Of a DNA stretch of 64,000 bases, positions 19,716-30,698 are shown in pieces. The stretch is from contig JAMDHS010000034.1 of assembly GCA_029717555.1 (NCBI GenBank), positions 62,001-126,000 of the forward strand. The letters are read 5' to 3'. Positions within the stretch are counted from its first letter, which is position 1; every line of letters begins with the position of its first letter. The notes below the pieces were generated by a model. That model did no database searches and had not been told where the DNA came from. It saw only the letters and a list, made by a program, of their open reading frames with translations. The stretch is from Peribolospora baueri. Lineage: Eukaryota > Basidiomycota > Peribolosporomycetes > Peribolosporales > Peribolosporaceae. A program made the position numbers and the translations under genes.

Positions 19716-22652
19716 TCAGTTGGCCTTGCTGCGAGGCCGAGCGGCGCCAGTGGCCTTGCTCCTAGCCTTGGAGCTCTTGGCCTTGGCCTTGGCCTTACCA
19801 GCCACCTTCCTGCCGCTCACGCTGGTGAGCCTTCCGCCGAGGTCGTCCTCCGACGATCCATCCTCCACACTGCTGCCATCGTCGTCATCGTCGTCCCTAC
19901 CACCGCCACCTCCAGCTTTGCCTTTGCCCTTCCCGGGGAATCGGCGGACCCTCCGCTTAACTTCGTCCCCCCTCTTCCGCTTGCTGCTTCCGCTAGGGGC
20001 GACGGCAGCGCAGATTTCCTCCGCGTCCACGGGAGTGTAGTGCTTCCAGCGCAAGCCAGTCTCGTCCATCTCGTCGTACGATTCGCCATCGCTGAAAGCA
20101 GGAGAGGCCGGGGCCGTGGGAGCGGCCCGGGTGGGGGTCGAGTTGAAGTTGAACGGCTGCGGAGCCTGAGGGCTCGCGCTGCATGCGGTGAAGCCATCGC
20201 TGAAGCTGAAGGGCGTCGAAGGGACAAACCCAAGGTACTCGCCCCCACCCTGTTGACCAGCGTAAGACGCGGGAGAAAAAGGCGTTGCTGCGAAGGTGGG
20301 GTGGCTGTAGCTCGAAGGAGTCATGGCCTTCACCGGCGGCTTGGGCCTAGTGGGGGTGCTGCTGCGCATGTTGGGCGTCGAGCGGGCCGGGTTGATCCTA
20401 CTGGGTGACACCTGACGCATGTGCGCGCCCATCCCCGCGTCAAATCCGCCTGGCGTGTTCACGCTCTCGCACGACGAGCTGGTGGAGAGGGTCGACCCGC
20501 CGGCAGACGAGGGGTAGAAGAAAGGCATGTTGTGCGGGAAGGCAGGCGGATAGTGAACGAGTGGACTGACGGGGACGCTGACGCTGTGCATCATGTTGGC
20601 CATGCTGGCATTGGCCGTTCCCATCATGTGGTTTTGCTGGCGAAAGGGCACGGTGCCAAACTGCATCTGCTGCGCGTGCGTGTGCACCTGGGCTTGACGA
20701 GTGGCGAGCGCGTGCGCTTGCGAGTAGGACATGGGACCTGACGAGGACATCAAATGTCCTCGCTGCATCTGCATCGGCGCGGTCTGAGGCTGCCCATCGG
20801 GAGCGACGGTGACGGGCACCGAGACGAAACCGAGTCCGCTGGGATGAGGGACAACTTGATGGGGAATGAAGTGACGCTGAACAGGGCCAGGAGCCGACAC
20901 GGGTGCAGGATCTGGGAAGGCCGGCCCAAGCGTCGTAGCTGCGTCCGAGTGTTGGGCCTGCGAGCTGGACTGTTGGGCCTGGGTGGATGCGTTTGCACCC
21001 TGCGAGTGCGACTGGCTGAAGGACTGGCACTGCTGCTGGAGCTTCCTCAGCCCTTCCATCCGCTCGTTGGCGGCCTTGGTGTCGATCGGACGCGGGGCTT
21101 CGACACGACGCTTGGCGGCGATAGTGGCAGCCCCGGCCTTCGGACTGGAAGTGGTCGGGACTTGCGTCGCTGCCTCCGTCGTTGGACCGGCGCTGGCCTT
21201 GGCGGCAGTTTGCGGAGAAGCACTTGGCTGGGCGGTAGTCTGAGGAGCAGCGCTAGACTGGCCGGTGATGTGGCCAGGCGCAGTAGACTGAGACGTGTTG
21301 CTGGCCTGAGGATCCTGAGGATCAGCAGGTTTGGACGCAACGCCGGGAACGCGGCAAGGGAGCTGAATCGGAGACACGCGCCAGAGATCCTGCGGCGAGA
21401 TGGTACGCGAAGCGGTGGACCAAAGGGTAGGGTCGGAGGGCGGCTTGCGCAGGCCGGAAGACGAAACGAGCTTGAGCGCATTGGCCAGGCTGCTCTCTGC
21501 CGGGGTAGGCGGGTACTTCCGCGGGCCTTCGGTCTTGGAGGTCAGGCTGGTCACAGACATGGCGTCCATAGGCTTCTGGCTCAAGGAAATCGCGCGAGGC
21601 CTAGCGTTCTCCATGATGGCGCCGTCACTAGCGGCACGAGGGTGGTGGGAGGGCCGGGGGCCGCTGTCGATGTTGCCGTCGGAGACGAAGGAAGCCAGAG
21701 CGTCGGCCAGCGTGGACTGGTAGCCCTCAACAGGACGACTGTCGCCGGGCCCGGCGAGCCCATCCGTCGGTTTCGCCGTGGCGTGCGAGCCGGAAAGGGC
21801 CAAACCGTCAATGCCGCCGGCCAAGGGAACCGACGAGAAATGGTCCGTCAGAGGAGAGACATCCTTGAGGCCATCCAACGAGGAGAAGGGCGTGTCTGGA
21901 GACTTTGCGAATGCCGGAGTGAGGATGCCGTCTCCCTCGGGGCCGAGCTCGGAAGGATGGAAGTTGAATGCGCCGTCGAACGAGTCCATCGCGTCGAAGT
22001 TGGACGTCTCGCTGATCAGACGGTTGACCCAGTCCATGCCGTGAAAGCTGCCGACGGTGTTGTCGATGTCAGTGTTCCAATCGGATGACAAGTCGGCAGG
22101 AGTGCGGAGACCATCGGTGAGAGGCGTGTGAAGACCTCCAATGATGTCCCGAGGGGCACAGTCGACTCCTCGAGTCAAGTCAACGATGGGACCACGGACG
22201 TCAGGGCGTGCGGAACGAAGGCGGGGAGGGGGGGTCACGGTCCTGTTCGTCTTGTCCGACTTGGGCGAGTCGTCGCGGTCCGAGGAGTTACTCGAGTTGG
22301 ATCCGGCGACTACGGCGGCCATCGGCTGCAAGTTGTAAATTCCGAGGGCCGATCCGGAGAGGACGCTGGAGGCGGCAATGGTGTCGGGGGTGACTTTGGT
22401 GTTGGTAGGTGAGTGGGACAGCCCGGCCGAGGTCGCAGCCGTTGCCAAGGTGGGATGAGCCTTGGGCTGTGGGAAAGCTACGACGGCCGAGGCCGAAGAG
22501 AGAGACGAAGTTGAGAAGGGGTCAGGGGCAGAAAGGGCGGCGTGCACGGAAGAGAGAGTCAAGTCGGAAGCTTCCCAGTCAAACTCCATCATTTCGAATG
22601 ATTCGGGGCTTTTGGACTGGGGAAAGGTGACCGAGGTGGGTAGGGAAAGCAA
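19716..22652 (-). CDS. Low-complexity 978-residue protein, probably nuclear
   Basis: A single uninterrupted frame, unusual for this window, encodes 978 residues. The N-terminus has an acidic-hydrophobic patch (EMMEFDWEASDLTLSSVHAA) of the kind found in activation domains. The middle is rich in Ser, Pro, Thr, Gln and Ala, with a Gln-rich stretch (LRKLQQQCQSFSQSHSQ) and His/Gln/Met-rich runs. Near the C-terminus an ordered-looking segment (SYDEMDETGLRWKHYTPVDA) precedes clusters of Lys/Arg (SSKRKRGDEVKRRVRRF), an acidic Asp/Ser patch and a Lys/Ala/Arg tail resembling AT-hook or histone-tail-like DNA binding. I do not recognise a named family. A transcriptional regulator is the likeliest role, by composition only. 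An alternative start is the double Met about 20 codons in. Confidence 0.75.
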   Translation of the reverse strand: MLSLPTSVTFPQSKSPESFEMMEFDWEASDLTLSSVHAALSAPDPFSTSSLSSASAVVAFPQPKAHPTLATAATSAGLSHSPTNTKVTPDTIAASSVLSGSALGIYNLQPMAAVVAGSNSSNSSDRDDSPKSDKTNRTVTPPPRLRSARPDVRGPIVDLTRGVDCAPRDIIGGLHTPLTDGLRTPADLSSDWNTDIDNTVGSFHGMDWVNRLISETSNFDAMDSFDGAFNFHPSELGPEGDGILTPAFAKSPDTPFSSLDGLKDVSPLTDHFSSVPLAGGIDGLALSGSHATAKPTDGLAGPGDSRPVEGYQSTLADALASFVSDGNIDSGPRPSHHPRAASDGAIMENARPRAISLSQKPMDAMSVTSLTSKTEGPRKYPPTPAESSLANALKLVSSSGLRKPPSDPTLWSTASRTISPQDLWRVSPIQLPCRVPGVASKPADPQDPQASNTSQSTAPGHITGQSSAAPQTTAQPSASPQTAAKASAGPTTEAATQVPTTSSPKAGAATIAAKRRVEAPRPIDTKAANERMEGLRKLQQQCQSFSQSHSQGANASTQAQQSSSQAQHSDAATTLGPAFPDPAPVSAPGPVQRHFIPHQVVPHPSGLGFVSVPVTVAPDGQPQTAPMQMQRGHLMSSSGPMSYSQAHALATRQAQVHTHAQQMQFGTVPFRQQNHMMGTANASMANMMHSVSVPVSPLVHYPPAFPHNMPFFYPSSAGGSTLSTSSSCESVNTPGGFDAGMGAHMRQVSPSRINPARSTPNMRSSTPTRPKPPVKAMTPSSYSHPTFAATPFSPASYAGQQGGGEYLGFVPSTPFSFSDGFTACSASPQAPQPFNFNSTPTRAAPTAPASPAFSDGESYDEMDETGLRWKHYTPVDAEEICAAVAPSGSSKRKRGDEVKRRVRRFPGKGKGKAGGGGGRDDDDDDGSSVEDGSSEDDLGGRLTSVSGRKVAGKAKAKAKSSKARSKATGAARPRSKAN

Positions 22653-24049
22653 AGAACGAGAGCGTTCTGAGAAAAGAGCAAGTGGCCGGCACGTCTTCCG
22701 CTGGAGATTCCTTGAGCGCTTGGGACGATCCCTGGAGTCGCTGCAGAGGAGATCTACTCTGTGAAAAGCTGCGAAACGACAGAGAAGAATGTGGGAGGAG
22801 AAAAGGAATGTAGAGAAGAACGCGGCGTATTTAATAGTGGGGATCAGCGGATTAAAGGAGAGTCCTCGTATGGCCAGCGTACGAGGAGGAGGATGGGGGT
22901 GTCGCGGATGATGATGGTGGTGGGACGAAGAAGGGAGGGTGGGTGGGTGGGAATGGTGGGATGGGAGACGGTGACATATGAAGTGAGACCCGGGGGCCGC
23001 GCGGGAACCCAGCGCGTTAGTTAGATGTCGTCGGATTCGAGTAGATGTTGTTCGCTTGCATCGAAGATCCGTCGACGACAGCCATCACCCGGCGTTTCGA
23101 AGAGCGTCGACGCTGGCCCTTGGAAGTGCATCCGGCCAATGTGGAGCTGAGCTGGACAAGAGTCGACCATTTCGTCCGGTATCCTGCTCGAAGCCGGTCG
23201 TCGACCAGATTCTGAAACGAGGCCTTGGGTTACTAGCGTTTAGCGTTGTCTTCGCCAAGCGTCCAGCGTCCACTCGGGGACTTGGCAAGACATCAGAAGA
23301 CAAGCGTCAGTATCGCGACATTTCTCCGACCCTCTGTGAGTCGAAGGGCAATTGGCTCGACCGACCGATAGGTAGGCAGATGGCCAGACTATCGACGTTC
23401 CTGACTTGGCGGGGTGATGGTGGTGTCCGATCAACTCCACATCCTGCACGTTGCCGCAGCAAGACGCGTTCTGGCCTTCGTTGGCCCGTGCGCAGGGAGC
23501 AAGCTCGTGCACAAGACCAGTCTCGCCAAGACCGACCGCCGATACAGACGAATGAGAAGAATGTTTGTTTCCGTGGTCTTCGGTGGCTTGAAGGGATAGA
23601 TGTACATTTCCAAGGTCAGGTGAGCAGCTGTACCGCTCGTGCCACCGCCAACGCGTCGTGGTTCGACTTGAAGGCGCGGAGACGTATTTGTCTTCTCCAG
23701 TCGCCCTCGACGAGGCAAACGACTTGGACGGAGCTCGATCCTCGACGATATTACCAATATACGCTTAAATACAAGAGCACAGAGCGCGAGTAAACAATGA
23801 ATACCACTCGCAAACCTGAAACGCACGGAGGCCACGCCGGACGGGATCTGAACGACGTTTTCACGTCGACGATAGCCGGTGGTACGCTGGACTGGCGCTC
23901 TCGTACTCGGACGCAAAAACCCGCTTCTGCTCCTTGACGAGGAACCTGGAGAGCGTGAACGAGTTTGGGGAGGGGAGGAACGATGGGGGGAAAAGAAATC
24001 AGCCGCAGCCCGTTTGGCTTGTCCGCACTCGCGATGATGCTGCCGTCGC
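22653..24049. other. Intergenic, about 1.4 kb
   Basis: This is the promoter and leader of the minus-strand gene ending at 22652, then the 3' flank of EAF3. The 22861-22980 part is strongly purine-rich. No supported coding exon is seen. Confidence 0.5.
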
Positions 24050-25757
24050 TCACTTGAGAAATTCGGCAATGTGCTCTTTCAGGATCATGATCGCATCGGC
24101 GTCCAACGTGGTGTGGGCTAACATGCCGGGGAGGTTGACTGACGAGAGTGGATGGGTGTCATCGAAGTGGAATGGAGAGACAGGAGGATGGAAGACAAAA
24201 ATGCCAAGACAAAGCTCAAGTGAGTCGGTCTGACATGCCTACCCAAAGAATACAACAAGGGGTCGTTCCGCGGAGGCGGAGAAGGCCAATCCGACGAACA
24301 AAGGGCTTCTCCGGTATGGAACCACGACTTGACTCGACGCACCGAATAATCGCAAAAGATGCTCAGCACCATATATCTTGCTGGGCTGCATTTCCGCATC
24401 CTCTCCGGCAAACTTCTTCCTCGCGTCCACATACTGCGCCCGTTCAAATCGGTAAAGGAGGTTGGCACCAAGGGACTTGTCGAAGTAGAGTTGGAGACCT
24501 GAAAGGAACTCTGTTAGGAGGGCCGAGGACGAGGCTTTGCTGGATGGATGAAGTATCGGGCACAGCGGTTGGAGGGCAGACGAAAGTGGAATGGGATAAG
24601 AGTCAGGGTCAAGTTCGTCCTGAAGATGTGGGCTTGCTCCTTCAAGATATGTGAGCAGGCATGGTCGAAGCCGACCTCTCACCTGGACTTGGCATCACCA
24701 CCCTTCTTCTCCCTCGTGTAGTGCTCTTTGTACTGAGCCAAGACGTCCTGCACGTTCGGCGTCCGTGGAAGTGACACGAGCTGTCGTCGGCAGATAGGAC
24801 GAGACCAGGTCAAAAGAGACAAGTCAGCCGTGACAAAAAAGGGCGATCCTTGCAGCATTACCAACGCATTCAAAACGATTGATCGTCTGGCCTCCCCCAA
24901 GCGCTCACCTGACCATTTTTAGTAACGTATTCCCAGTCGTCGACGAGCTGAACCTTGAGCGGATCTGGAATCGCAATCCTGATCTCGGGGCGTTTGATGT
25001 ACTCGTCCTCCTGCGGGCGAAGAAACGGTATTGTGTGAGGTGTGCGACGCCGCAACGTCTCTCTCCACATCCCAAGCCACACTCGTCCCCACTCACCCCC
25101 TCGACGTCGCCCCTGCTCCTCTTCGTCCCTCTGCCCTCCTTCTTCCCTCTTCCGCGTCCCTCCCCACCCGCGCCCGACGGCGTGCCCTCCTCCTTAACAG
25201 CCTTGCCTTGCGAGGGCTTCTCGGCCGCCCTCTGTGCGTCGGCCAACGTCTTTTGCCGCGCTATATTCTCCTCCGTCAGCTTGAGGACACGCGTTTCGGG
25301 AACCCATTCGTCCCACCTGAGTGCGGTGCGGGGGGCGGGGCGGAGGGAATTTATACGACGCAAGGAGCGGCGCCGTGAAAGGCGTAGAAGGACAAAAAAG
25401 GAGGGGAGGGCAGATGTGACACGTAAAAGTGAGTGGACATAGCGCACGGTTGGAGATGGTCGAGCAAAGGCAAACGAACGCACGTCTGCTTCCAGCCTTG
25501 ATAGTGCACGAAGTAGTGCGGTCCATTTAGGCCTTCTTCGTTTTCCCAATGCTCGGCCTTGAGCACCTGTGGCGGAAAGAGTGGACCGGCGTGAGAGAAG
25601 GGGGACATCTGATCCATGACTGTCCGACATCTGGCCTGCCGACGCGCGGCGGCGGCAAGGCATCTCCGACCGGGCGGCTCACCTTGGCCTGGTAGATGAG
25701 CGGGCCATGCCAGCAGAGCACCTTCTCCTGAGGCTGGAAGAGCAGCTGAGGCGGCAT
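24050..25757 (-). CDS. EAF3: Eaf3/MRG15-type chromo and MRG domain protein
   Basis: The N-terminal exons give a chromo barrel: FQPQEKVLCWHGPLIYQAK, then HYFVHYQGWKQT and WDEWVPETRVLKL, with aromatic residues expected to bind methylated H3K36. A charged linker (Lys/Gly/Arg-rich) follows. Then comes the MRG domain: RPEIRIAIPDPLKVQLVDDW and YVTKNGQ, LPRTPNVQDVLAQYKEHY, FLSGLQLYFDKSLGANLLYR, ERAQYVDARKKF, KIYGAEHLLRLF, and a final exon reading PGMLAHTTLDADAIMILKEH to IAEFLK and stop. At least five introns are crossed. The protein is a subunit of NuA4 acetyltransferase and Rpd3S deacetylase complexes in yeasts and acts on nucleosomes in transcribed genes. It diverges from the gene starting at 26091. 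The call is firm; exact exon ends near 24240-24700 are approximate. Confidence 0.92.
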
Positions 25758-26090
25758 GGGCGATGAGGAGCGAGGGAGCGCGCAAGCCGTATCGGATGTG
25801 GTCCGTCTCTCTGATCGCGGTGGGCGTTAAGAGACGAAGAAGCGCGCCGCGTTTAATTTGATCGCGCGATCGATCGGCGCGGGCAAAACGACGCTCCACG
25901 CGGCGGGCGGGGACATTACGCCGTGTCTCGCCAAGGGGGTGCACGGTCACTAGCGTCGACGTTCGTAGCTCGAGTGCTGTGTCCGTGGCAGTCCAGGTCT
26001 AGTTGACAATAGTATATAAGTAGGTCTCACGAGCTGGGAGGAACGAGCGAAGTCGTCTTCTCCTCCTCCAGTCCGAACCCGGCACGCACC
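25758..26090. promoter_or_regulatory. Divergent promoter of EAF3 and the DJ-1/SMI1 gene
   Basis: Only 333 bases separate the two starts, so core promoters for both strands must lie here. One TATA-like box is seen (listed separately). Confidence 0.6.
26013..26020 (+). promoter_or_regulatory. TATA box of the DJ-1/SMI1 gene
   Basis: TATATAAG lies 71 bases before the ATG at 26091, a usual distance for fungal core promoters. Confidence 0.5.
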
Positions 26091-29000
26091 ATGGACACCG
26101 GCAGCACCAACACCATTCATTGTCTCGTCACGCCGTGAGTGAACAGTTCGTATAGAGTGAAAAATTCGTCTAGAGGCTGCCCCGGCTTCTTCATGCAGAG
26201 CGCAAGAGGCAAATATTTCTCTGCGTCTGATCCCATCGTCCCACCCTACCTAACGCTTGTCCATCCCCCTCTCGGTCCAACTCGCCGCAACTAGCGATGG
26301 CTTCGGGCCCGACCACGTCTTCATTACCGCTCTCCGATCGGTCGGCTTCCAGATCAAATGGCTCGGCTTTGACGCGGTGGAGGAGGGTGACGTGGGATCT
26401 CCTTTGAGTCCAGAGAGGGCCGCCGGGAAGGACTCTGCAGGCGTTGGAGACGAGGCCAGTGCCGTGGTACAAGAGAACAGGACGTGAGCTTCCGGGACGC
26501 TACCTCTCTGAAAGTCACGAAACCATCGACGCCTTGACATGGGCTCCATTGCGTTTCTCCGTGGATGTGGTCACCGTCAACCCAGGATCAATGTGCTCCT
26601 CCTCCCACCTTCCCTCCACCTGCTCTATCGCTCCGAAAACACCGACCTGTTAGCGCGGCTCGTGGACCGCGCTCACTTCGTTATCGCAATCGCTGAGAGC
26701 ACGTTAGCGCTGGCTAGGACGAAGAGGGTCGACGGGAAGAGAGTGGTCATAGGTCCCGTTGCGGAAACTATCGAAAAGCGTGAGTCCACAGCAGGTTGGC
26801 GGAAGGCGAGGTCCGCGCTACGTGTCCGGGCAGACATAGCTGACCGCCGTCGACGGGGAACGATGGCGCGCCTTCCGCAAGTTGAAATGGTCGCAGATGT
26901 GAAAAAGATCCCTCACTTTAAAGGAGATGAGATACAGAGAGACGGTGAGCATGTTCTGCACGGCGGCCGGCGGCACACGTTCTCAGCGCTGCTTTCCATG
27001 ATTGCGTTCCCAGGCAATCTCATAACCATCTCCGCCCTGCGGAGCGAATCTTCAACAGTCATTGGTGCGATGGCTGAGTACCTGCGGAGGGAGCTTGTGG
27101 AGGTCGGGTTGGACGCTGAAAGCGAGGAGGAGAGGGTGAGGTGGCAGAGGGACGAGAGGACGCATGTGCTTCATGCTCTCGTCTTCGAGTGAGCAGACCG
27201 ACTCTCTCCCATACGACGGCACGACGCCTTCAAGAGCTAGCTTCTTATATTTCTGATTCCCTTCCTCCTTCTGGCCACCTGCTTGTCAGCGACTGTCGGC
27301 TCCCATTGGAAAGCCTCAGCATCCTGCCCTTCCTCGGTCCTCGGTATTCGATCCGAACCGCCCTCGCGCAACGAGGGGGTCCTCAAACAAGCACCTCTTT
27401 GGAATACCGTGACACAAAGTTCGTCAACCGGCTCTTCGAAGGACAGACTCCTCAGGAATCCCGACCTGATGGAGGGTTACTCCTCGGACGTGCACCGCCG
27501 AGACGGGAGGGCTCGTCGGACGAGGAAACGCTGCGGGCAGATATGTCCATGTACGAGCTCCTTCAGGATACAGGGTGAGCAGGACTACCAAACCAACCTC
27601 TTCGATTCGCGCGGCACAGGGGTCCTGATTGCAGAACTCGACGCTCATCAGCCTTGTTTCCCTCCCTTCCCCTTGCGCAGCCTTGAGACTCTCCTGCTTC
27701 CCGGAGGACCTGGAGTGGAGGCTTTATTGAAAGAGTACGAAATGGTCGGCAGTATCGGCGAACTGGTGAGGGTCTTCGTCTCTTCCTGGCCAATGTTGCA
27801 CTCACCTCATTCCCCGCCCTACCGACGTCTCGTTTGAACCACTGCATCGTCCTACGGGCGTCTTTTCCCTTCGGCGTCCACAGATCGATAAAGCTAAATG
27901 GGTCGTCGCGGAGGACTATGGCGCCGCGTTGGTAGCTGCTACGGGGAAGCTGGACGGAAGAAGGGCGGTGACGAGTCGAGCTTGGGTCGACGTTTTGAGG
28001 CGCAGGTGTGAGTGCTGCCTTGGCTCGCGAAATGTCCTTCCGTGCCCCTCTACGTCGCGTTGCTATCGGCGTCGCTGACATGGGGCTTTGGCTACTTCGA
28101 CGTTGAAAGACCCAAACGTCTATTGGGAGTCGTCTAGAGTATTTGAGAGACGAGGCAAGATCGCTCACGATGGTAAGTCGCCCGGTCTTTGCATCGTGTT
28201 GTACAACGCCGTCCCTCCCTTCTCTCGTCGGCTCCAACCGCATCGTCTCCGTTCCTTTTCGCGGATCTCCACCGGCCGAAAAACAGGCAAATTCATCACG
28301 ACTGATCAGATCGGTCGTCTCGCTCCGGCTACCGACTGTGAGGCTGGTGAACGCGCCGCTTTCTTTATCAGTCGCCTCATAGAGGGCGCGAAGCGAACCA
28401 AGGAACCGATCGTGGAGAAGCCGGTTCCGGATCGAAACGCAAAGGGCCAAAAGGGAAAGGAGGGGAGGGAGGATGGAGAGACTTTTAAGAAACAGTGGGA
28501 GGAAGTTGCAAAGGAGATCTCTACGAACAGGGAAGAAGACGTCTCGGTGCGTGGGGGCCTCCTTTCTTTGTTGTCGCTGACAGAGTGTCTCGACCTTGTG
28601 TATGGCGGGTGCCCTTTGCCGACCTACGTAAGCTCTCCATCGCTTCTGCAGATCGAGCGGGCGACATCCTTCGCGGAAAAGGTGGCCACCAGCGGTCGTA
28701 TGCGCATCGCGAATGGTGAGTGACGGTACGGTGTCTTGGCGTCACGCAGGCTCGATATTGACACGGCTCCCTTCCGCTCGCTCCTCGGCGACGTCATGAT
28801 CCGCCGAATAGATCTGATAACGTCCATAGGCAGGCTCTGCCCCACGTACGACTACGAAGGCTTGCGGCCTGTTTTCGAGTTCCTCTGGTCGCATTGCGGA
28901 AAACGGCCTGCCGACCTGCCGCCCACTTGGCCCGTCCCGACAGCTCAGTGGTTCGATGAGGCGGAGGCGCAAGAGCGGAGGTACACGATGGGGAGCCGCG

Positions 29001-30698
29001 ATGCCGGTTATGTAGCATGGCTAAAGTCGCGACCAGAGCATCTGCTTGGGCCGGGTGGGTTCACTTTTTTTTTTACTCGTCTCCAAACGCGTGTCCTCGT
29101 GACGTGTTGAAGTTTTCCTCTTCGCCCAGAACATATCGCCGATCTGGCCAGGAACCTCCTCAGCGTTCGCTACCTGGAGAAACCCAAGTTATTGAGACGT
29201 GAGGGTGAGTTGAAAATCGAGGCCGACTCTTCGCTCGTAGGACTCCCCCGGCCATTCGTTACAAACGTCTGATTCGATTTCGAACAGAATTCTGGTTGGG
29301 CGGCGGAATGGAGGAGTGGGATGAAGGCGGTGCGCCTGTGATGCCGAGCGAGGATGAGGAGAGGGAGGCGATCGAAGTGTTCAAGCGTGAGTGTGGTGGC
29401 GATCGTCGGCTCCGAGGGAGACGCGACTCATTTTTTGTGTCTCGTCCGTTTCCCTTTTGTACCACCGCTTTCTCTCTCCAAAGGGCTCGTCGAGCGGCGA
29501 GACGAGTTCGAAGATGGCCACGTCGACATTCACCTCTTGTGCACGTGTCTCGACGTCACGGTGAAACGGAACTGGGTAGAGGAGAGGGAGTACCTCGTGA
29601 ACGTGCTCCGCTCCGAGTGTGCGCCGGCCGCGCTCTCCCACCTAAGCGACGAGGAGGACGGCGCGGTGGCGAAGTGGCAGGCCGGGCTGGCTCAGGCGCG
29701 GCATGCGAGCAGACTGCTCGTCGACGGCACTTTTGCCCCGGCCGAGGCGCCTTCGGACGACGATGTGGAGCGAGCGGGACGGGAGATCGCGTCGACGTTG
29801 CGAGTGCGACTGGAACGAGGACCGGTGCGGCGGCGCGTTGGCCTATCGTGGCCCGATCTGTTGCGCGAGCTGGACGAAGCGTATCGGTTCGCTGCCAAGG
29901 CGCGAGCGAAGGCGGAGGCGTATGGCGACGACGGCGACGGCGGGGACGTCGGCAAGCTGGACGAGCGGAGCATCCTCCGAGCGCCCGCGAGCGAAGCGGC
30001 GATCGAGGCGGCGGAGGCGAAGCTTGGAATAGAGCTGGAAGAGACGGTCAAGGAGTTTTACAGGCACTCCAACGGCCTCGACCTCTGGGAGCCTGTCCCT
30101 GACGAGGAGCCCAGCATCTTGCGAGTGGAAGATGTGGAGTGAGTTGGAATGCGAGGCGTGTGTGTGTGTGTGTGTATTCTGGGCGCGACTGGCGAGCTGG
30201 CTGACCGCGACTCGACTTGGACTTGGCAGCTGGTCCGACCACACGGCCCAGTTCGCCAAGCTGGACCTGATACCGACGGTGAATGGCGACGAGCTATCGC
30301 ACATGCCCATCCTCTCTCGGGTGCTGATGATCTCGCCGAGAGGGGATGGGGAGTTGTGGATGATCGAACCGGAATTGGTGGGAGAGGGGGAGGAAGGGAG
30401 GAGGAAGTATTGGGAGGGCGTGAAGGAGAAGGGGGAGGTGGAGGTGGCTTGGAGGCCGAAGGAGGCCAAGGGGGCGAGGTGGCTCTGTCAGAGCGACATG
30501 ACTGGAGAAGGCGGTCCGGTGAGTCTCGTCTCGTCTCGCCGGCCGTTCCCATGGCATCTTTCTTCTGGCTCGCTGGCGCCCGCGTGGACGACGCTGACCA
30601 CGCCTGCCGGTCCATGTCGCCGCCCGCAGCACTGGGAGACTTTCCGAGAGCATCTGGAGGAGAGGGTGGAACAGTACTGGAATCCGATATCGTGGTGA
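26091..30698 (+). CDS. Double DJ-1/PfpI-like and SMI1/KNR4 domain protein
   Basis: About fourteen exons can be joined in frame. Domain 1 reads TIHCLVTPDGFGPDHVFITA, then INVLLLPPSLHLL and VIAIAESTLALARTKRVDGK, a DJ-1/PfpI pattern. Domain 2 repeats it: LETLLLPGGPGVEALLKEY, KWVVAEDYGAALVAATGKLD, then RRRYPNVYWESS and HDGKFITTDQIG. In both, the nucleophile-elbow cysteine of this family is absent (Ala or Glu in the first, Asp in the second by my alignment), so amidotransferase or deglycase chemistry is unlikely. After an intron at 28711-28829 the frame continues into LCPTYDYEGLRPVFEFLW and later a SMI1/KNR4 domain: AIEAAEAKLGIELEETVKEF, YRHSNGLDLWEPV, ending HWETFREHLEERVEQYWNP. SMI1/KNR4 proteins link cell wall stress and morphogenesis in yeasts. 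Two adjacent genes instead of one fusion remain possible. Confidence 0.7.

Noticed and set aside
28812-28820. A fourth perfect ATCTGATAA site
   Set aside because: It lies inside the intron of the DJ-1/SMI1 gene and one such chance site per 64 kb is expected; it is more likely part of the branch point region.
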